From the NCBI GenBank assembly GCA_947502645.1, contig CANNAD010000001.1:496001-560000 (forward strand): a DNA stretch of 64,000 nucleotides, read 5' to 3'. Made by a program: the position numbers and the translations under genes. The notes below the pieces were generated by a model. That model was not told the DNA's origin, did not search any database, and worked only from the letters and a program-made list of their open reading frames with translations. Position 1 is the first letter of the stretch. The number at the start of each line of letters is the position of its first letter. The stretch comes from an uncultured Micrococcaceae bacterium. GTDB taxonomy: Bacteria > Actinomycetota > Actinomycetes > Actinomycetales > Micrococcaceae. This document shows positions 9,880 to 19,519 of the stretch, one piece after another.

Positions 9880-10257
9880 ATGGGCATAGTTGTTGGATAC
9901 CGCGCCACCCCCGAGGGTGAAGCCGCCCTGAAATACGCGATCAACCTGGCTGCCGAGAAAAGTACGCGTCTCACAGTGGTGACCGCAGCACGGAGAGCAC
10001 CCTCAGAGTCGGACAGCAATGAACTCCGGGACGCGCTGAACAGTTCAGGTATTGAGCACGACCTGATGGAAGTCGTCGGCGATAACGACCCCGCCGAAGA
10101 GGTCCTCGAGGCCGCCCACAAGCAATCTGCTGAACTGATTGTCATCGGGATGCGCAGGCGCACTCCGGTGGGCAAAATGTTCATGGGCAGCACCGCCCAG
10201 CGCATCCTGCTTGAGGCCGATTGCCCGGTTCTCGCGATCAAAGCTGAGCGCCGCTGA
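9880..10257 (+). CDS. universal stress protein (UspA domain)
   Basis: 125 residues, a single UspA domain. The beginning MGIVVGYRATPEG and the C-terminal nucleotide-binding motif GMRRRTPVGKMFMGSTAQ (G-x-G-then-GS pattern) indicate an ATP-binding member. The true start is the ATG at 9880 behind GAAGGAGA; the frame is open further upstream but that part overlaps the permease. It is probably in one operon with the permease and may tune it; this is inference from context. Confidence 0.9.
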   Translation: MGIVVGYRATPEGEAALKYAINLAAEKSTRLTVVTAARRAPSESDSNELRDALNSSGIEHDLMEVVGDNDPAEEVLEAAHKQSAELIVIGMRRRTPVGKMFMGSTAQRILLEADCPVLAIKAERR

Positions 10258-10367
10258 GGCCCAGGTAGCACGGGCTTTCCGGCAGGACTGGCCTTTCCTG
10301 TAAAAGGGGGTATGGTCATGGACATCGGGCAGATCATTGCCGCCCGTCGAGGGAAAGGAAAATCTCT

Positions 10368-10481
10368 GTGAAAACACCCAATAACCCCGGCGCCAAGAAG
10401 GCCGCAACAAAATCACTGAAGGAGAAGCGCGCTGAGAAGCGGGCCAAGCACGACGACGAGCCCAAGCCCCGCAAGCGCTAA
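10368..10481 (+). CDS. small highly basic protein (37 aa), unknown
   Basis: A 37-codon frame beginning GTG at 10368 behind GAGGGAAAGGAAA, a good ribosome-binding site, and ending TAA at 10481. About 15 of 37 residues are Lys or Arg (MKTPNNPGAKK..., ending PKPRKR). It stands alone between the universal stress protein gene and a convergent terminator. The SD, the in-frame stop before the hairpin and the biased composition argue for a real gene. Small basic proteins of this kind may bind RNA, DNA or ribosomes, but no family is recognised. Confidence 0.55.
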   Translation: MKTPNNPGAKKAATKSLKEKRAEKRAKHDDEPKPRKR

Positions 10482-10496
10482 CCACGAGGAATCGCG

Positions 10497-10562
10497 AAAA
10501 ACGTGGCGGAGTGTCAAAAACGTGGTTTCGAACCCACGTAGCTGATACTCCGCCACGTTTTT
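10497..10562. terminator. bidirectional terminator between the 37-aa gene and purC
   Basis: Perfect 16-bp inverted repeat AAAAACGTGGCGGAGT (10497-10512) / ACTCCGCCACGTTTTT (10547-10562), with A- and T-runs at both outer ends, so it can stop transcripts from either side. A second nested palindrome, ACGTGG...CCACGT, lies inside the loop, and AAAAACGTGG also occurs twice in direct orientation (10497 and 10516). Confidence 0.88.
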
Positions 10563-10573
10563 GCGTAGAGGGT

Positions 10574-11491
10574 TTAGGCGAACGTGCGTCCCGTGAGCCG
10601 TTCGTATGCCTCGATGTAGCGTTCGCGGGTGCGGCGCACGACGTCGGCCGGCAGCTCTGGGGGCGCGTCACCGGAGTGCCGGTCCCAGCCGGATTCGGCG
10701 GAGGTGAGCCAGTCGCGAACAAACTGTTTGTCGAAGGAGGGCTGCGCGTGGCCGGGTTCGTAGGACTCGCTGTCCCAGAACCGTGAGGAGTCTGGGGTGA
10801 GGACCTCGTCGCCGAGGGTGACGGCGCCGGTAGCCGGGTCCAGTCCGAATTCCACTTTGGTGTCTGCCAGAATGATGCCGCGTTCCCGGGCGATCGCTTC
10901 TGCCTGCGTGTAGATTTCCAGGGTCAGCCGTCGGAGGGTGTCCGCGATTTCCGCGCCAACCCGTTCGACCACGCCTTCGTAGGAGATGTTTTCGTCGTGC
11001 TCACCGACGTCGGCCTTCGCGGACGGGGTGAAAATTGCGGGCTCCAGCTTGGAGCCGTCCACGAGCCCGTCGGGCAACGGCAGCCCGCACACGGTCTGGG
11101 AGTTCCGGTATTCCTGCAGCCCTGAGCCGGTGAGGTAACCGCGGGCGATGCACTCCACGGGGTACATGGCCAGGTGCTTGCAGATCATGGCCCGGCCAGC
11201 GACCGCCGCAGGAACCCCGTCGGCTACCTCGGATGCGATCACGTGGTTCGGGACGTTGAGTTGTTCAAACCACCACAGGCTCAGCTGCGTGAGGATCTTC
11301 CCTTTGTCCGGGATCTCGCTGGTCAGCACGTGGTCGTAGGCGCTGATCCTGTCGCTGGCCACCACGAGGACGCGGTCTGCCGCGTTCTCGTGATCGTCGG
11401 TTCCCGCGGGTACGTACAGGTCGCGGACCTTCCCGGAGTAAACATGCTTCCAACCATCCAGCTCCACAGCCGTGGTTTCCAGACCGCTCAC
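10574..11491 (-). CDS. purC: phosphoribosylaminoimidazole-succinocarboxamide synthase (SAICAR synthase)
   Basis: 305 residues, full length. Joins CAIR and aspartate using ATP in de novo purine synthesis. Recognised by GKVRDLY near the N-terminus, SDRISAYD, the central RGYLTGSG and LADTKVEFG, all typical of PurC. Its start overlaps the purD stop by 4 bp, so the two are translationally coupled in the order purD-purC. The gene ends against a strong bidirectional terminator. purF and purM are 4-8 kb away on the other strand. Confidence 0.96.
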   Translation of the reverse strand: MSGLETTAVELDGWKHVYSGKVRDLYVPAGTDDHENAADRVLVVASDRISAYDHVLTSEIPDKGKILTQLSLWWFEQLNVPNHVIASEVADGVPAAVAGRAMICKHLAMYPVECIARGYLTGSGLQEYRNSQTVCGLPLPDGLVDGSKLEPAIFTPSAKADVGEHDENISYEGVVERVGAEIADTLRRLTLEIYTQAEAIARERGIILADTKVEFGLDPATGAVTLGDEVLTPDSSRFWDSESYEPGHAQPSFDKQFVRDWLTSAESGWDRHSGDAPPELPADVVRRTRERYIEAYERLTGRTFA

Positions 11492-12834
11492 AGTACTGTC
11501 CCTTCGATTGCAGGATCCACCAGCTCGGGGGCCTCCTGGGCAACGGATTGTGCCGAAGCACCGGCAACGGTCACCAGACCGCGGGATGCCTTCAGCGCGA
11601 TGTCGGTTCGGTGCTGTGAGCCGCGGAGCCCAATGAGGTCGACACCCTTGTACGCGAGTTCCCGGGCCTGATCGAGCCCATCACCCAACGCGACCACGGC
11701 CAACACCCGTCCGCCGGCGCTGACCACCTGGCCGTCGTCGTCGTGCGCTGTCCCGGCGTGAAGTACCTGAACGTCCTCCAGCGCGGAGGCCTCGTCGAGG
11801 CCAGAGATGCGATCTCCGGTACGGGGTTTGTCGGGATAATTTTCGGAGGCGACGACGACGGCGACGGCCGTCCGCGGCGTCCAGTGCAGTTGCTCGTCCT
11901 CGTCGAGTTCGCCGGTGGCCGCGGCCATCAGTAACCCGCCGAGCGGTGTGCGGAGCCGGGCCAGGACAGCCTGCGTTTCCGGATCACCAAAACGTGCGTT
12001 GAATTCGATGACACGCATTCCGCGCGAGGTCATCGCGAGGCCGCAATAGAGAACGCCGACAAACGGTGTTCCCCTGCTGGCCATTTCGTCGATCGTGGGC
12101 TGTGCAACACGGCACACCACTTCGTCAACGAGCCCGGCCGGGGCCCACGGAAGCGGCGAATAGGCGCCCATTCCGCCGGTGTTGGGGCCGGCGTCGTCGT
12201 TGCCAATGCGCTTGAAGTCCTGGGCGGGGGCCAGCGGCAGAACGTTGCGGCCGTCCGAGAGGACAAAGAGGGAGACTTCGGGTCCGTCGAGGTATTCCTC
12301 GATGACCACGGTGCCGCCGGCGGCGAAGCATTCGTCGGCGTGGGCGAGCGCAACGTCGCGGTCTTCCGTGACGACCACGCCTTTACCAGCTGCCAGGCCG
12401 TCGTCCTTAACCACATACGGGGCGCCGAAGGTGTCCAGTGCTTCCTCGGCTTCGGCGCGGGCTGTAGCAACGCGGGCCATGGCGGTGGGAACATTGGCGG
12501 CGGCCATGACCTGCTTGGCAAATGCCTTGGAGGCCTCGAGCTGCGCCGCTGCCTGCGAGGGCCCGAAAACAGCGATACCAGCATCCCGGAGCACATCGGC
12601 GACACCAGCGGCCAGCGGTGCTTCCGGCCCTACAATCACGAGGTCGACGGCAAGTTCCCGGGCGAGTGCGGTCACGGCCTCCGGGTTCGAGGCGTCCACC
12701 GGGTGGACGAACACATCCGCGGCGATTCCGGCGTTGCCCGGCGCTGCGTGCACCTGCTCAACATAGGGATCCCGAAGCAGTGCCCGGACAATTGCGTGTT
12801 CGCGGCCGCCTGGGCCAATCACTAGAACCTTCAC
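11488..12834 (-). CDS. purD: phosphoribosylamine-glycine ligase (GAR synthetase)
   Basis: 448 residues from the GTG at 12834, chosen because family members begin MKVLVIGxGGREHA; a TTG at 12843 would add three residues. ATP-grasp enzyme joining phosphoribosylamine and glycine, second step of purine synthesis. Visible landmarks are GGREHAI at the N-terminus, GKGVVV in the ATP-grasp domain, GGMGAYSP, and NARFGDPETQ. Its last 4 bp overlap the purC start. No clear Shine-Dalgarno sequence precedes the GTG. Confidence 0.95.
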   Translation of the reverse strand: MKVLVIGPGGREHAIVRALLRDPYVEQVHAAPGNAGIAADVFVHPVDASNPEAVTALARELAVDLVIVGPEAPLAAGVADVLRDAGIAVFGPSQAAAQLEASKAFAKQVMAAANVPTAMARVATARAEAEEALDTFGAPYVVKDDGLAAGKGVVVTEDRDVALAHADECFAAGGTVVIEEYLDGPEVSLFVLSDGRNVLPLAPAQDFKRIGNDDAGPNTGGMGAYSPLPWAPAGLVDEVVCRVAQPTIDEMASRGTPFVGVLYCGLAMTSRGMRVIEFNARFGDPETQAVLARLRTPLGGLLMAAATGELDEDEQLHWTPRTAVAVVVASENYPDKPRTGDRISGLDEASALEDVQVLHAGTAHDDDGQVVSAGGRVLAVVALGDGLDQARELAYKGVDLIGLRGSQHRTDIALKASRGLVTVAGASAQSVAQEAPELVDPAIEGTVL

Positions 12835-12926
12835 AAGGACCAAGCGTACCCTTGGCCCAACCCCTGCCCGAAGTCGTTAATGCGATGGATACCAAGCCAA
12901 ACCGCGGAAGGCTCCGAATAGTAGGC

Positions 12927-14468
12927 ATGAAGAACTTGTTGAGGACCAACGCACTGCCCGCTCTTTCCGGTGTGGTGGCCGCCGCAGCGGTGCTTGGGGT
13001 GGCGGAGCTGGTGGCCGCATTCTTCACGGCCCGGGCCACGCCGCTGATCGCTCTGGGTTCCACGTTCATTGATTTCACGCCCGCATGGTTGAAGGATTTC
13101 GCCATCGAGACGTTTGGCACCAATGACAAGGCTGCCCTGTTTGTGGGCATGGCGGTCACCATTCTGGTGCTCGCCATGGCGCTGGGTGTTGTGGCGTTCC
13201 GCCGCTGGGTCTGGGGCGCGTTGGGTGTGGTGTTCCTGGGCGCCGTCATCCTGGCGTGTGTGCTGACGCGTGCGGGCGCGGGACCGGTGGACGCGCTTCC
13301 CACTGTCGTGGGTACCGTTGCCGGTTTCTTTGCGTTGCGATGGATGATCAACAGCCTACGGTCCGACGACGACGTTGACAGTGCCGCTGCTGCGCCAGGT
13401 TCCACACGGCGGAAGTTTTTTGTTGCCGCGGGCGTATCGACCGCCGTCGGACTGGTTGCTGCTGGCGGGGGCAGGGTGCTGGGTGCTGCACGCCGGAATG
13501 TGCTCGAGTTCCGCGATGCCCTAAGGCTCCCCCGCCCCACGAAACCGGCCCCGCCGTTGCCGGACAATCTGCACCCTGACATTGAGGGCGTGGTCCCTTG
13601 GCAGACGCCGAACAACGATTTCTACCGGATTGATACTGCGCTGAGCGTTCCGCAGATTGATGCGCAGACCTGGCAGCTGCGCGTGCACGGCATGGTGGAG
13701 GAGGAGTTCACCATGACGTTCCAGGATCTGCTCGACGCCGATCTGGTGGAGACGTTTGTCACGCTGACGTGTGTGTCCAACCCGGTGGGCGGGGATCTGG
13801 CGGGCAACGCGAAGTGGCTCGGTTACCCGCTTCGTAAGGTTCTCGAACGGGCACGGCCGCTGAAGGATGCGGACATGGTGTTGTCCACGAGCGTCGACGG
13901 TTTCAGTGCCTCCACACCCATCGAGGTCCTGCAGGATGACCGCAACGCAATCCTCGCCGTCGGAATGAATGACAATCCCCTCCCACTGGAACACGGTTAC
14001 CCGGTGCGGATGGTGGTCCCCGGACTCTACGGATTTGTCTCCGCGACCAAATGGCTCGTTGATCTGGAAGTTACCCGGTTCGATCAGAAGAGCGCTTACT
14101 GGACGGAGCGCGGTTGGTCCGAGCGCGGGCCCATCAAGACCATGTCCCGGATTGAAGTTCCCTCTTCGTTCCAGAAGGTTCCTGCCGGTGAGTTGGCGAT
14201 CGGCGGCACCGCGTGGGCGCAGACACGCGGCATCTCCGCGGTGGAAGTACAGCTCGACGACGGCGACTGGCAGAAAGTGACCCTCAACGCCGAAGCGTCG
14301 GTGGACACCTGGCGTCAGTGGCACCACAGCGTCACCGTGGACTCCGGGCTCCACACTCTTCGCACCCGGGCAACAGACTCCGTCAACGGGCTGCAGACCG
14401 CGGACCGGGCAGACCCGGTTCCCAACGGCGCCTCAGGGTGGCAGTCCGTCCAGTTCACCGCTGAGTAA
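12927..14468 (+). CDS. membrane-anchored sulfite-oxidase-like molybdopterin oxidoreductase
   Basis: About 513 residues. The N-terminal third has four or five hydrophobic segments (to ~residue 130), followed by TRRKFF, a twin-Arg-like stretch before a further hydrophobic segment. The C-terminal ~330 residues are an oxidoreductase molybdopterin domain (starting VPWQTPNNDFYRID) with the conserved molybdenum-ligand cysteine in TLTCVSNPVGG (Cys codon 13770-13772), then a Mo-co dimerisation domain. This is the YedY/sulfite-oxidase class; physiological substrate unknown. Start choice is uncertain: ATG 12927 or ATG 12885, neither with a good SD. It lies divergent to purD. Confidence 0.83.
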   Translation: MKNLLRTNALPALSGVVAAAAVLGVAELVAAFFTARATPLIALGSTFIDFTPAWLKDFAIETFGTNDKAALFVGMAVTILVLAMALGVVAFRRWVWGALGVVFLGAVILACVLTRAGAGPVDALPTVVGTVAGFFALRWMINSLRSDDDVDSAAAAPGSTRRKFFVAAGVSTAVGLVAAGGGRVLGAARRNVLEFRDALRLPRPTKPAPPLPDNLHPDIEGVVPWQTPNNDFYRIDTALSVPQIDAQTWQLRVHGMVEEEFTMTFQDLLDADLVETFVTLTCVSNPVGGDLAGNAKWLGYPLRKVLERARPLKDADMVLSTSVDGFSASTPIEVLQDDRNAILAVGMNDNPLPLEHGYPVRMVVPGLYGFVSATKWLVDLEVTRFDQKSAYWTERGWSERGPIKTMSRIEVPSSFQKVPAGELAIGGTAWAQTRGISAVEVQLDDGDWQKVTLNAEASVDTWRQWHHSVTVDSGLHTLRTRATDSVNGLQTADRADPVPNGASGWQSVQFTAE

Positions 14469-14497
14469 CGGTGGCCGATTCGTGCCAGACTGGACCC

Positions 14498-15514
14498 ATG
14501 CCTGAAACTTTCACCGCTGCCAACGCTGTTGAACTCGCCGTCGTCGAGCGCAACGGTTTCATAGAGTCACGCCACGTGGGATCCGCCGTCGTCATGTCCG
14601 CTGATGGTGACGTGGTCACGGAACTGGGAGACATCACGGCCCCGATCTTCCCCCGCTCCACGCTGAAACCGTTCCAGGCCATCGCGGCCATGCAGTCCGG
14701 TGTGCCGCTCCGGGGCGCCCAGGTGGCTCTGGCCGCCGCCAGCCATGTCGGTTCACACGAGCACATGGACGTGGTCCGCAGCATGCTCTCCGGCGCTGGC
14801 CTGACCGAAGATGACCTGCAGTGCCCGGCTGACTGGCCCAAGGACGAAGAGGCCCGCAACTGGCTGGTCCGTACCGAAAAAGGCAAGCAGCGCGTCGCAT
14901 TCAACTGCTCCGGCAAGCACGCGGCATTCCTCTGGGCGTGCGTTGAGAACGGGTGGGACACCAAAACCTACCTCGAGCCCAACCACCCCATGCAGCAGCG
15001 GGTCATGGAAGTGATCGAGGAGTTCACCGGCGAGAAGATTGAGCACATCGCCGTCGACGGCTGCGGCGCCCCCGTTGCGGCTGTCTCACTGACGGGTCTG
15101 GCACGGGGCATTTCCCGGTTGGCCAAGGCGCCAGCGAGCAAGTCCAGCAACGCTCGCGCCGCAACGGTGGCGACGGCGATGCTCGACTACCCATGGGCAG
15201 TCGAGGGGAGGGGCGCCGAGAACTCAGTGGTGATCGAAGACCTCGGCATCATCGCCAAGCTCGGTGCCGAGGGCGTCATGGTGATGGGAACGCCCACCGG
15301 CGTCTCCGTGGCCGTGAAAATTCTCGATGGCAGCCCGCGCGCAGCCACCCTCGTGGCGCTGACCCTGCTGGCCTCCGCTGGAGCCATCGACGCCGACGCC
15401 GTCGGCCCCGTTCTGGACAAGGTGGTCAAACCCGTACTTGGCAAGGGCGAACCCGTCGGCCGGATCCGGCTCGGCAACGCGGTCATGACACAGCTGGACC
15501 GGCAACAGGGCTAG
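14498..15514 (+). CDS. L-asparaginase, rhizobial type (AnsA/asparaginase II family)
   Basis: 338 residues from ATG 14498 (a GTG at 14471 is a weaker alternative). Matches the family typified by Rhizobium etli asparaginase, hydrolysing asparagine to aspartate and ammonia. Signature stretches are [13 protein letters not shown] (S-x-x-K nucleophile region), [25 protein letters not shown] and DGCGAPV. Only 29 bp separate it from the molybdoenzyme stop, and a sterol-carrier-like gene starts 3 bp after its stop, so it probably heads an operon with the next two genes. CAGACT 6 bp before the ATG could be a leaderless -10. Confidence 0.87.
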   Translation: MPETFTAANAVELAVVERNGFIESRHVGSAVVMSADGDVVTELGDITAPIFPRSTLKPFQAIAAMQSGVPLRGAQVALAAASHVGSHEHMDVVRSMLSGAGLTEDDLQCPADWPKDEEARNWLVRTEKGKQRVAFNCSGKHAAFLWACVENGWDTKTYLEPNHPMQQRVMEVIEEFTGEKIEHIAVDGCGAPVAAVSLTGLARGISRLAKAPASKSSNARAATVATAMLDYPWAVEGRGAENSVVIEDLGIIAKLGAEGVMVMGTPTGVSVAVKILDGSPRAATLVALTLLASAGAIDADAVGPVLDKVVKPVLGKGEPVGRIRLGNAVMTQLDRQQG

Positions 15515-15516
15515 AC

Positions 15517-15903
15517 ATGGCACGACGTCGTATCTCCGCCGCGGACGGACAGTCAGCCCTTTCCGCAGCCCGTAGCGCGGAATCACTTGACAGAAACAGT
15601 CTGGCTACCGCGGTCCGGTACACGCTGGAGGAGCTGGCTCACCGGGTGCCCGGCAACAGCGTGGAGGTCCGGGTTCCGCCCTATGGCGTCACACAGTGCA
15701 TCGAAGGGCCGCGCCACACGCGCGGCACCCCGCCCAACGTCGTCGAAACCGATGCACACACATGGCTGGCCCTCGCGCTCGGAAACACCACGTGGGATGA
15801 GGCAGTTGCTGCCGGGCAGGTAGCGGCATCCGGACAGCGTTCCGGGCTGGCTGAGGTGCTGCCCCTCTTCCCCACTTCTACCAACGATAGAATTGATCAA
15901 TGA
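15517..15903 (+). CDS. sterol-carrier-family-like protein (actinobacterial)
   Basis: 128 residues, ATG at 15517, 3 bp after the asparaginase stop. The sequence [32 protein letters not shown]...[16 protein letters not shown] is that of the conserved actinobacterial sterol carrier family protein found next to purF. It ends with an ATGA overlap into the next gene. Molecular role unknown; the SCP2-like fold could bind a lipid or other hydrophobic ligand. The C-terminal ~20 residues are divergent. Confidence 0.75.
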   Translation: MARRRISAADGQSALSAARSAESLDRNSLATAVRYTLEELAHRVPGNSVEVRVPPYGVTQCIEGPRHTRGTPPNVVETDAHTWLALALGNTTWDEAVAAGQVAASGQRSGLAEVLPLFPTSTNDRIDQ

Positions 15904-16211
15904 CTGAATCGCAGACACCGCACCGCCGCCAGATCACCGTGCGGCGCGCACCGAAATTCGGCATCTTCCTGGCCCTTGGCGCACTCCTGGCGTTTGTCGT
16001 TGCACTGATTCTTGCCCTGAGCAGCCCTGAGAGCGCCGAGCACAGCCGCACCGCGGTCATCGGCTTTTTCACCGTGATCCTGATCCTGCCCGGCGTCGCT
16101 GTGGGCGCCGTCGTATGGCTGATCCTGGACCGGATCAGCGTGCGCAGGTCCCGCGAAGCCACCGTGGAATCAATCGACGAAGCGCCCGACGAAACATCCC
16201 ATCCTTCGTGA
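15900..16211 (+). CDS. two-helix membrane protein, unknown
   Basis: 103 residues, translationally coupled to the preceding gene (ATGA). A basic N-terminus ([12 protein letters not shown]) precedes two hydrophobic helices (about 20-43 and 53-75), then a charged, acidic C-terminus. Such a protein is regularly found directly upstream of purF in Micrococcaceae, but no function is known to me. Topology by the positive-inside rule puts both ends in the cytosol. Confidence 0.75.
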   Translation: MTESQTPHRRQITVRRAPKFGIFLALGALLAFVVALILALSSPESAEHSRTAVIGFFTVILILPGVAVGAVVWLILDRISVRRSREATVESIDEAPDETSHPS

Positions 16212-16223
16212 GAGAATAGGCAT

Positions 16224-17819
16224 ATGGCGCGCGGCGATGGAATGCTCTCTCACGACCTCAACCCCGGCGAAAAGGGTCCACAGGATGCCTGTGGTGTATT
16301 CGGTGTATGGGCACCCGGTGAAGAAGTTGCAAAACTCACCTACTACGGGCTGTATGCGCTGCAGCACCGCGGACAGGAGTCCGCTGGTATAGCCACCAGC
16401 GACGGCGACCACATCCGTGTCTACAAAGACATGGGGCTGGTATCGCAGGTCTTCGACGAGACCACCCTCAACACCCTGACCGGGCATATCGCGGTAGGCC
16501 ACTGCCGCTACTCGACCACGGGTTCATCCCACTGGTCCAACGCCCAGCCCACCCTCGGCGCAACGTCCCAGGGCGCCGTCGCACTGGCCCACAACGGTAA
16601 CCTCACCAACTCCGCTGACCTCTATGACATGGTCATCGAGCGCCACGGCAAGCCGCGCAGCGGCGAACTCGCACAGGGAAACACCACGGACACCGCGCTG
16701 GTCACAGCGCTCCTCGGCGGCGACGACGGCAAAACGCTCGAAGAGACCGCGCTGAAACTTCTGCCCAAAATCGTGGGCGCCTTCTGCTTTGTGTTCATGG
16801 ATGAAGGCACGCTCTACGCCGCACGGGACCCGCACGGCGTGCGTCCCCTGGTCCTTGGCCGGCTAGAGCGCGGCTGGGTCGTTGCCTCCGAAGGGTCCGC
16901 CCTCGCGACCGTCGGCGCCAGCTACATCCGCGACATCGAACCAGGCGAGTTCATCGCCATCGACGAGGACGGCATCCGGTCTTCACGCTTTGCCCAGCCG
17001 ACGCCGGCCTCCTGCGTCTTCGAGTACGTCTACCTGGCGCGCCCCGACGCCGTGCTCAGCGGCCGCTCGGTCTACGAATCCCGGGTAGAGATGGGCCGGC
17101 AGCTAGCCCGCGAAAATTCTGCGGAAGCCGACGTCGTCATTCCCGTCCCCGAATCCGGCACGCCTGCCGCTGTGGGTTTCGCTGAGGAGTCCGGCATCCC
17201 GTTTGCCCACGGCTTCGTCAAGAACTCCTATGTTGGGCGCACCTTCATCCAGCCCAGCCAGACGCTGCGGCAGCTCGGCATCAAGCTGAAGCTCAACGCC
17301 CTAGAATCGGTCATCCGCGGCAAGCGGGTCATCGTCGTCGACGATTCCATTGTCCGCGGGAACACGCAGCGGGCCGTGGTCCGCATGCTGCGCGAGGTGG
17401 GCGCCGCCGAAGTACACGTCAAGATCTCCTCGCCGCCCATCCAGTGGCCCTGCTTCTACGGCATTGACTTCGCCTCACGCGCCGAGCTCATCGCCAACGG
17501 CGCCAACGCGGAAGAGATCGCTGCGTCCATCGGCGCGGACAGCCTGGCCTACCTCTCCGCGGAGGGCATGATCGACGCCACCAGGCAGCCTCGGAAATCG
17601 CTCTGCACCGCCTGCTTCACAGGTGAATACCCGATCGCCCTCCCGTCCGAGGAGCGCCGCGGCAAGAACCTGCTTGAACGCGGAGCCACAGACACCACTT
17701 CCGCCATTGACGCGTCAGTGGATCCAGCGGAAAAGCCCGGTGCCACCGGATGCGATCCAGGGCCCGACGCCGAGTTCGACAACTTCCTGACAGACGCTGA
17801 CAAGAAAGAACCCGTATGA
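16224..17819 (+). CDS. purF: amidophosphoribosyltransferase
   Basis: 531 residues. First committed step of purine synthesis: glutamine plus PRPP to phosphoribosylamine. The N-terminal glutaminase uses the cysteine in PQDACGVFGV (Cys23), so a propeptide of about 22 residues should be removed, as in the Bacillus-type enzyme. PRPP-binding motif VIVVDDSIVRGN lies near residue 370, and C-terminal cysteines (SLCTACF) fit the Fe-S type. The last ~45 residues are an acidic tail. It overlaps purM by 4 bp. GAGAAT is 6 bp before the ATG and no SD is seen, suggesting a leaderless start. Confidence 0.96.
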   Translation: MARGDGMLSHDLNPGEKGPQDACGVFGVWAPGEEVAKLTYYGLYALQHRGQESAGIATSDGDHIRVYKDMGLVSQVFDETTLNTLTGHIAVGHCRYSTTGSSHWSNAQPTLGATSQGAVALAHNGNLTNSADLYDMVIERHGKPRSGELAQGNTTDTALVTALLGGDDGKTLEETALKLLPKIVGAFCFVFMDEGTLYAARDPHGVRPLVLGRLERGWVVASEGSALATVGASYIRDIEPGEFIAIDEDGIRSSRFAQPTPASCVFEYVYLARPDAVLSGRSVYESRVEMGRQLARENSAEADVVIPVPESGTPAAVGFAEESGIPFAHGFVKNSYVGRTFIQPSQTLRQLGIKLKLNALESVIRGKRVIVVDDSIVRGNTQRAVVRMLREVGAAEVHVKISSPPIQWPCFYGIDFASRAELIANGANAEEIAASIGADSLAYLSAEGMIDATRQPRKSLCTACFTGEYPIALPSEERRGKNLLERGATDTTSAIDASVDPAEKPGATGCDPGPDAEFDNFLTDADKKEPV

Positions 17820-18949
17820 GCCAGCCAGCCGCCAGCCAGATCACCTATGCGTCCGCAGGAGTCGACGTCGAAGCCGGGGACCTCGCCGTCGACCTCATGA
17901 AGGACGCGGTGAAGGCTACGCACAACTCCAGTGTTGTGGGCGGGTTTGGCGGATTCGCCGGGCTGTTCGACGTCTCGAGGCTCCTCACGTACCGTCAGCC
18001 GCTGCTGGCAACCTCCACCGACGGCGTGGGTACCAAGGTCGCCATCGCGCAGGCCATGGACATCCACGACACTATCGGTTTTGACCTGGTGGGCATGGTC
18101 GTTGACGACATCGTCGTCGTCGGCGCTGAGCCCCTCTACATGACCGACTACATTGCCTGCGGCAAGGTCAACCCGCAGCGGATCGCCGATATTGTGCGCG
18201 GCATCGCGGCCGCATGCTCGGTGGCTGGTACCGCGCTGGTCGGCGGGGAGACCGCCGAGCACCCCGGTCTGCTGGGTGAGCACGAGTACGACGTCGCAGG
18301 TGCAGCCACCGGCGTTGTCGAGGCAGACAGCCTTCTGGGCCCTGAACGAGTTCGGGCAGGCGACGTCGTCATTGGTATGGCGTCCTCGGGCATCCACTCC
18401 AACGGGTATTCGCTGGTCCGCCGCGTCATCAATCATGCAGGATGGCAGTTGGACCGTCAGGTCTCCGAACTCGGCCGCACACTCGGCGAGGAACTCCTGG
18501 AACCCACCCGCGTCTACGCCGCCGACTGCCTGGACCTCGCCCGCCAGTTCCCCGTCGTTGAGACCGCAGCCGTGCACGGATTCAGCCACGTCACCGGTGG
18601 AGGCCTCGCCGCGAACCTGGCCCGCGTTCTCCCGCAAGGACTCGAAGCAACCGTGGACCGTGGAACCTGGGCACTGCCGCCCGTCTTCAACCTGGTCTCA
18701 CAGCTCGGCAACGTGCCCCTGCCGGACCTGGAACGCACGCTGAACCTGGGCGTGGGAATGGTCGCAATCGTTTCACCGGAAGCCGCTGATGCCGCGCTCG
18801 CCCGCCTGAACTCCCGCGGTGTCCCCGCATGGGTCATGGGGAAGGTTGACCGGGCAGACACCTCGCTGTCTACCGACGGACCGGACTACGTTCAGGGCGC
18901 AAAGGGCGTCGACGGCGGATCCGTACGGATGGTCGGCACGTTCGCCTGA
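17816..18949 (+). CDS. purM: phosphoribosylformylglycinamidine cyclo-ligase (AIR synthetase)
   Basis: 377 residues, start overlapping the purF stop (ATGA). Closes the imidazole ring of AIR using ATP. Recognised by TYASAGVDVEAGDLAVD at the N-terminus, STDGVGTKVAIA, DDIVVVGAEPLYMTDY and SGIHSNGYSLVR. Length is ordinary for an actinobacterial PurM. Two hairpins follow before the convergent DUF3073 gene. Confidence 0.96.
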   Translation: MSQPAASQITYASAGVDVEAGDLAVDLMKDAVKATHNSSVVGGFGGFAGLFDVSRLLTYRQPLLATSTDGVGTKVAIAQAMDIHDTIGFDLVGMVVDDIVVVGAEPLYMTDYIACGKVNPQRIADIVRGIAAACSVAGTALVGGETAEHPGLLGEHEYDVAGAATGVVEADSLLGPERVRAGDVVIGMASSGIHSNGYSLVRRVINHAGWQLDRQVSELGRTLGEELLEPTRVYAADCLDLARQFPVVETAAVHGFSHVTGGGLAANLARVLPQGLEATVDRGTWALPPVFNLVSQLGNVPLPDLERTLNLGVGMVAIVSPEAADAALARLNSRGVPAWVMGKVDRADTSLSTDGPDYVQGAKGVDGGSVRMVGTFA

Positions 18950-18987
18950 GGGCCAGCCCTCCCCAACCGAATGCCCCGCGGCTCTGC

Positions 18988-19080
18988 ACAAGTGACTATT
19001 GGTCACTCGTGCGGACGGGGAAAAGCGCCGTTAACGAGCTAAAGCGGTGTGTCCGGATGTCAATCCTGGATACACCGCTA
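18988..19080. terminator. two hairpins between purM and DUF3073 gene
   Basis: First hairpin: CACAAGTGAC / GTCACTCGTG around 18988-19012 (one mismatch). Second: AGCGGTGT (19043-19050) / ACACCGCT (19072-19079) with further pairing inside (TCCGGAT / ATCCTGGA, one bulge). Neither has a long T-run. Their place between convergent genes suggests a bidirectional transcript end. Confidence 0.55.
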
Positions 19081-19123
19081 GTAGCGTCGTGTCGGCGTTA
19101 GCTTGAGTAGAACATGAAAGCAG

Positions 19124-19351
19124 TCAGCCGATTCGCCGAGTGCCGTCTTCGTCTTCCTCCGCATACGTGTCCGCGTACTTGTCTGCATAATCCGAGTAGT
19201 CCGGTTCTGGCGGACCCTCTGCATACGACGAGGAACTGTGACCCTTGGCATCCAGCTCACGCTGAAGTGCCGAGTAGTCGGTCGCGGGACTGAAGTACTT
19301 GATGTCCCGTGCCTGCTTGGTAGCTTTTGCCTTTTGACGGCCGCGCCCCAT
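19124..19351 (-). CDS. DUF3073 family protein
   Basis: 75 residues: a basic N-terminus MGRGRQKAKATKQARDIKYFSP, then a Tyr/Asp/Glu-rich acidic C-terminus. This is the conserved actinobacterial DUF3073 family, regularly next to purM. AAGGGGGT 8 bp upstream fixes the ATG at 19351. No function is established; the opposite charges of the two halves are compatible with binding nucleic acid or a ribosome, but that is speculation. Confidence 0.86.
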   Translation of the reverse strand: MGRGRQKAKATKQARDIKYFSPATDYSALQRELDAKGHSSSSYAEGPPEPDYSDYADKYADTYAEEDEDGTRRIG

Positions 19352-19519
19352 GGCGTGACCCCCTTTTTACGTCGATCCGGAGGTGGGCAACCGGCACGAG
19401 GCCGTGGGCGTTGCGGCCCCGGAATATCTGATCAATTCTGTCGTACTCCCAGAGTACATGGATTAGTCCCCTGATGCCCAATAAACCACGGCCCCTGACG
19501 GGACTGGAAGGAACCTATT

